A stretch of 13,624 nt of DNA from JAFCCL01 sp041645325 (lineage in GTDB: Archaea > Iainarchaeota > Iainarchaeia > Iainarchaeales > GCA-2688035), in assembly GCA_041645325.1 (NCBI GenBank), contig JBAZQI010000027.1:1-13624 (forward strand), in the 5' to 3' direction. Position numbers and translations under genes: made by a program. Each line of letters starts with the position of its first letter. Within the stretch, counting starts at the first letter, position 1. The notes under the pieces are model-generated. The model did not search any database. It had not been told where the DNA came from and worked only from the letters and a program-made list of their open reading frames with translations. Positions 11,583 through 13,624 of the stretch are shown here, in pieces.

Positions 11583-12452
11583 TCAGAGTCGTCTTTTTCT
11601 TGGTTTGGGGAGCAGTATTTTTGGTCGGCTTTTTCTTTTACCTACTGTTAGGCTATATACTGTTGGCACTCTAAGCCACCAACTTCTATACCCTCTTCTA
11701 TACTTTTGCCACAGTGAGCTTATTTTGATCTCTCTTTGGATATAAATTTTATATGCGTCGTGCCATCTTTTTTCCAAGTAGGCCTTTCTGACTTCGAAAC
11801 CAGAGTGTATTAGATATTCAATGTCCTTCTGTTGTCTTCCGGTAAAAAACCCGGTTTGGACTGTTGCCCTTAATCCAGCGTCAGATAAAAGATTCCTTAG
11901 GCTTTGCGCATGGTAAGTTCCAGTTGAAATATAAATCTTCCCTTTTTTGGTAGTTGCTGCCCGAACACAAATTCTTTTTAGCCATAGGTTTTCCCTTTGT
12001 ATGTTGACTTTAATTCTATTCAATTCCCCTGAACCACGGCTTCTAACTTCTATGGCTTTGATTTTTGGCGTGTCCAATGGCAAGAAATGCAAATTCCTCG
12101 CTTTGCATACCTCAAAAATTTCGTATAGTTGTTCCACATGGCCCACGATTTCTCCAATATCGGCTTTTGACCCAGAGACGGCATTGTAAAAACGTTCAAT
12201 CTTTCTTGGAGAGTCACCTCCAGCTACCATCTCACAGAGCTTGAATGCATTTGCAGTAGGTTCCCAAAAAAAATCAGAGCCTGCCTGAATGCTTTCCAAG
12301 TATTTTACGCCATTGGCATGCAAGGTAGTGTCTTGAAAATGAAACCAAGGAATGATTTCTATTTCTGGTGAAGACCTTCGTTGCATAGATTGCATAGTAT
12401 TCTTTTGTTCCATTAGAATAAAAGGTTTTTCCCATTGCCTTAGCCAATTCAT
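11583..12452 (-). CDS. Unrecognised protein, possibly TraB/EreA-like fold
   Basis: This 289-residue protein is visibly more A/T-rich in codon use than its neighbours, which suggests a separate origin. I cannot name a family firmly. Spaced polar residues within strand-like blocks (IIPWFHFQD with H38, SDFFWEPT with E64, FLPLDTPK with D127, IYISTGTYHAQSLRNLL with H181) recall the GxH / E / D / GxH layout of the TraB-ChaN-EreA group of putative metal-dependent hydrolases. The C-terminal 45 residues are very basic (PKPRKRRL at the end). No membrane segment is seen. The start at 12452 follows an in-frame stop closely; ATG at 12413 is an alternative. It is divergent from the phosphoesterase gene and shares a 70-bp promoter gap with it. 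Confidence 0.6.
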   Translation of the reverse strand: MNWLRQWEKPFILMEQKNTMQSMQRRSSPEIEIIPWFHFQDTTLHANGVKYLESIQAGSDFFWEPTANAFKLCEMVAGGDSPRKIERFYNAVSGSKADIGEIVGHVEQLYEIFEVCKARNLHFLPLDTPKIKAIEVRSRGSGELNRIKVNIQRENLWLKRICVRAATTKKGKIYISTGTYHAQSLRNLLSDAGLRATVQTGFFTGRQQKDIEYLIHSGFEVRKAYLEKRWHDAYKIYIQREIKISSLWQKYRRGYRSWWLRVPTVYSLTVGKRKSRPKILLPKPRKRRL

Positions 12453-12459
12453 TAATTTC

Positions 12460-12487
12460 AGTTATCAGTAAATGAGAAACGATAACT
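12460..12487. promoter_or_regulatory. Inverted repeat in the divergent promoter gap
   Basis: AGTTATC (12460-12466) and GATAACT (12481-12487) are exact inverted 7-mers. Their centres are 21 bp apart, two helical turns, and they lie next to the TATA box. This could be an operator for a dimeric regulator; a chance match cannot be excluded. Confidence 0.35.
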
Positions 12488-12489
12488 CA

Positions 12490-12497
12490 TATTTAAA
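12490..12497. promoter_or_regulatory. TATA box of the phosphoesterase gene
   Basis: TATTTAAA is centred 29.5 bp before the ATG at 12523 and decides that start over the ATG at 12472. Read on the minus strand it could also serve the gene starting at 12452, with a leader of about 12 bases. Confidence 0.6.
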
Positions 12498-12522
12498 TGA
12501 TTATTATTCAAAAGCTTATTTT

Positions 12523-13302
12523 ATGAAGGGGAATGAGCTGCTGCCGGAGGAAAATTTTCCCAAGGCTTTTTCCCAGAAGGGAAAAAGGCTTCTGCCCGGC
12601 ATTTTTGCAAAGGGGCTTGCGCTGTGGGTGAAAGCTGACAAAGCTTTGGTTATTGCCGACCTGCATCTTGGCATTGAGGAGATGTTTAACAGGCAGGGCA
12701 TGATGCTGCCGCGCTTTAATTTTTCGGAAATCAGGAAGCATTTGGAAAAAAAGGTTTTTCCCGGCACAAAGCCTGAGCTTATTGTAATAAACGGCGATTT
12801 TAAGCACGAGTTTGGCATTGTTTCCGAACAGGAGTGGTCGGAAGTGATTGACATGCTGAGGTTGCTGCAAAAGCACTGCAAAAAAATCGTGCTGGTGCGC
12901 GGAAACCATGACAAGGTTCTTGGGCCGATTGCAAAATGGGAAGGGCTTGGCATTGAAAAGGGCGGCGTGCTGCTGCCAAAAAGCCTTGCCTTTGTAACAC
13001 ATGGCAGGGAAATGCCAAAAGGCGCGGAATTCGGAAAAGCCAAGGTTGTGATAATAGGCCATGACCATCCGGCCGTGACAATCAGGGAGCAGTACAAGTC
13101 AGAGCGGTACAAATGCTTTCTCGTGGGAAAATTCGGGAAAAAAAAGCTTGTTGCAATGCCAAGCATGAGCATGGTTTCAATTGGTTCCGATGTCAAGGGA
13201 AAGCTCCTGAGCCCTTTCCTGCAGAAGGGCATTGAAAAATTCAGGGTTTTTGCGGTTGCGGACAAAACATATGATTTTGGCCCGCTTGAAGGACTGGATT
13301 AA
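12523..13302 (+). CDS. Archaeal ICC-like metallophosphoesterase (COG1407 type)
   Basis: This is a 259-residue calcineurin-like phosphoesterase. The metal-binding motifs occur in order: ADLHLG (D46, H48), NGDFKHEFG (D92), RGNHD (N128, H129), THG (H160) and GHDHP (H180, H182). DLHLGIEEMFNRQG and NGDFKHEFG are typical of the archaeal COG1407 group, related to the bacterial PdeM phosphodiesterase; members are often near helicase or nucleic-acid repair genes, which are not seen here. It probably cleaves phosphodiester bonds with Mn2+, with substrate unknown. The upstream ATG at 12472 would add 17 residues, but a TATA box lies over that stretch, 29.5 bp before the ATG at 12523. T-rich DNA after the stop (13325-13343) could end transcription. 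Confidence 0.92.
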   Translation: MKGNELLPEENFPKAFSQKGKRLLPGIFAKGLALWVKADKALVIADLHLGIEEMFNRQGMMLPRFNFSEIRKHLEKKVFPGTKPELIVINGDFKHEFGIVSEQEWSEVIDMLRLLQKHCKKIVLVRGNHDKVLGPIAKWEGLGIEKGGVLLPKSLAFVTHGREMPKGAEFGKAKVVIIGHDHPAVTIREQYKSERYKCFLVGKFGKKKLVAMPSMSMVSIGSDVKGKLLSPFLQKGIEKFRVFAVADKTYDFGPLEGLD

Positions 13303-13338
13303 GCTTTAAATTAATGCTGGCTCAATTATTTTGATATT

Positions 13339-13355
13339 GTTTTGCGAAGCAAAAC
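13339..13355. repeat. Short perfect hairpin upstream of tRNA-Pro
   Basis: GTTTTGC and GCAAAAC pair around a GAA loop. The closing GCGAAGC is a known exceptionally stable mini-hairpin in DNA. Confidence 0.6.
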
Positions 13356-13393
13356 CTTTCTTTCCCAAGGCTTTCTTTCTTTAGAAAGAAAGG
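13355..13393. repeat. Two mutually exclusive hairpins just before tRNA-Pro
   Basis: GAAAGAAAG at 13384-13392 can pair with CTTTCTTTC at 13371-13379 (9 bp, 4-base loop). Alternatively GAAAGAAAGG at 13384-13393 can pair with CCTTTCTTTC at 13355-13364 (10 bp, 19-base loop). The pairing end is only 5 bases before the tRNA. Confidence 0.5.
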
Positions 13394-13397
13394 CTTA

Positions 13398-13471
13398 GGG
13401 GCGTTAGTCTAGTCTGGTTAGGATTCTGCCTTCGGGAGGCAGTGGCGGGGGTTCAAATCCTCCACGCCCCA
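13398..13471 (+). tRNA. tRNA-Pro (anticodon CGG)
   Basis: A complete cloverleaf of 74 bases. The acceptor stem GGGGCGT pairs with ACGCCCC. The D arm is GTCT with GGAT (wobble pairs). The anticodon stem CTGCC/GGCAG has loop TTCGGGA, giving anticodon CGG. The variable loop is 4 bases. The T arm is GGGGG/CCTCC with loop TTCAAAT. The discriminator is A and CCA is not encoded. There is no intron. The G1:C72 pair is the archaeal/eukaryotic form of tRNA-Pro. No TATA box is seen about 30 bp upstream; hairpin-forming DNA is there instead. Confidence 0.96.
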
Positions 13472-13514
13472 AATATAGATGCATGGGAAATGAATTGTGG
13501 GAGAATAATCAGGG

Positions 13515-13624
13515 TTATTCTTCAAACTCTTCTTTTGGCTTTCCGGTTTGGCGGATGATGTATTTGATTACAAATACGGTAACTTCTTTGTGGTGCGGCA
13601 CCCAGGTTGTGAAAATTTTCCCAG
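13515..13624 (-). CDS. C-terminal end of an unrecognised protein (runs off right edge)
   Basis: A minus-strand frame is open from the right edge to a TAA at 13517-13515. It gives 35 residues: GKIFTTWVPHHKEVTVF, then VIKYIIRQTGKPKEEFEE. The acidic, lysine-rich end looks like a true C-terminus. I cannot assign a family from so little. The opposite strand is also open over most of this stretch but reads less like protein. Confidence 0.5.
   Translation of the reverse strand, partial: GKIFTTWVPHHKEVTVFVIKYIIRQTGKPKEEFEE

Noticed and set aside
12508..13265. Two long minus-strand frames across the phosphoesterase gene
   Set aside because: The plus strand carries all metallophosphoesterase motifs; the minus frames are antisense shadows.

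Overview
The window is archaeal. It encodes a four-subunit pyruvate:ferredoxin oxidoreductase, a diphthine synthase (DphB), an archaeal ICC-like phosphoesterase, a DUF357 protein and a proline tRNA with the archaeal/eukaryotic-type G1:C72 pair. Many genes have a TATA box (TATTTAAA or close) centred 27-31 bp before an ATG, with little or no leader. Genes are small, densely packed and often overlap by 4 bp. A DPANN-type lineage such as Diapherotrites is plausible, but that placement is inference.

Region 1 (1-2280, minus) is a porG-porD-porA-porB operon with overlapping or nearly abutting genes; porB runs off the left edge. It converts pyruvate to acetyl-CoA with reduction of ferredoxin. Region 2 (2350-4551) holds an acylphosphatase, a membrane-anchored beta-rich ectodomain protein, an unrecognised basic protein, and a VapBC-type toxin-antitoxin pair with a perfect palindrome in its promoter.

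Region 3 (4556-6815, mostly minus) holds a DUF5678-like small protein coupled to a retropepsin-like protease, then DUF357, dphB and a small basic protein. It carries two repeat structures. A 20-bp direct repeat flanks an 80-bp structured insert exactly between dphB and the DUF357 gene. A 27-bp near-repeat of the DUF357 3' end flanks the DUF5678/protease cassette.

Region 4 (6817-11418) is a carbohydrate block: a PfkB sugar kinase fused to a glucosamine-6-phosphate deaminase, a divergent PIG-L/LmbE deacetylase, an overlapping GT4 glycosyltransferase, and a convergent six-hairpin glycoside hydrolase. The deacetylase, kinase and deaminase domains could together take GlcNAc to fructose-6-phosphate.

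Region 5 (11583-13624) holds an A/T-rich orphan gene, the phosphoesterase, hairpins leading into tRNA-Pro(CGG), and the C-terminal end of one more minus-strand gene. The main things to follow up are the kinase-deaminase fusion and its divergent deacetylase, the gene-preserving 100-bp insertion, the repeat-flanked protease cassette, and the symmetric promoters in which one TATA box appears to serve two divergent, near-leaderless genes.
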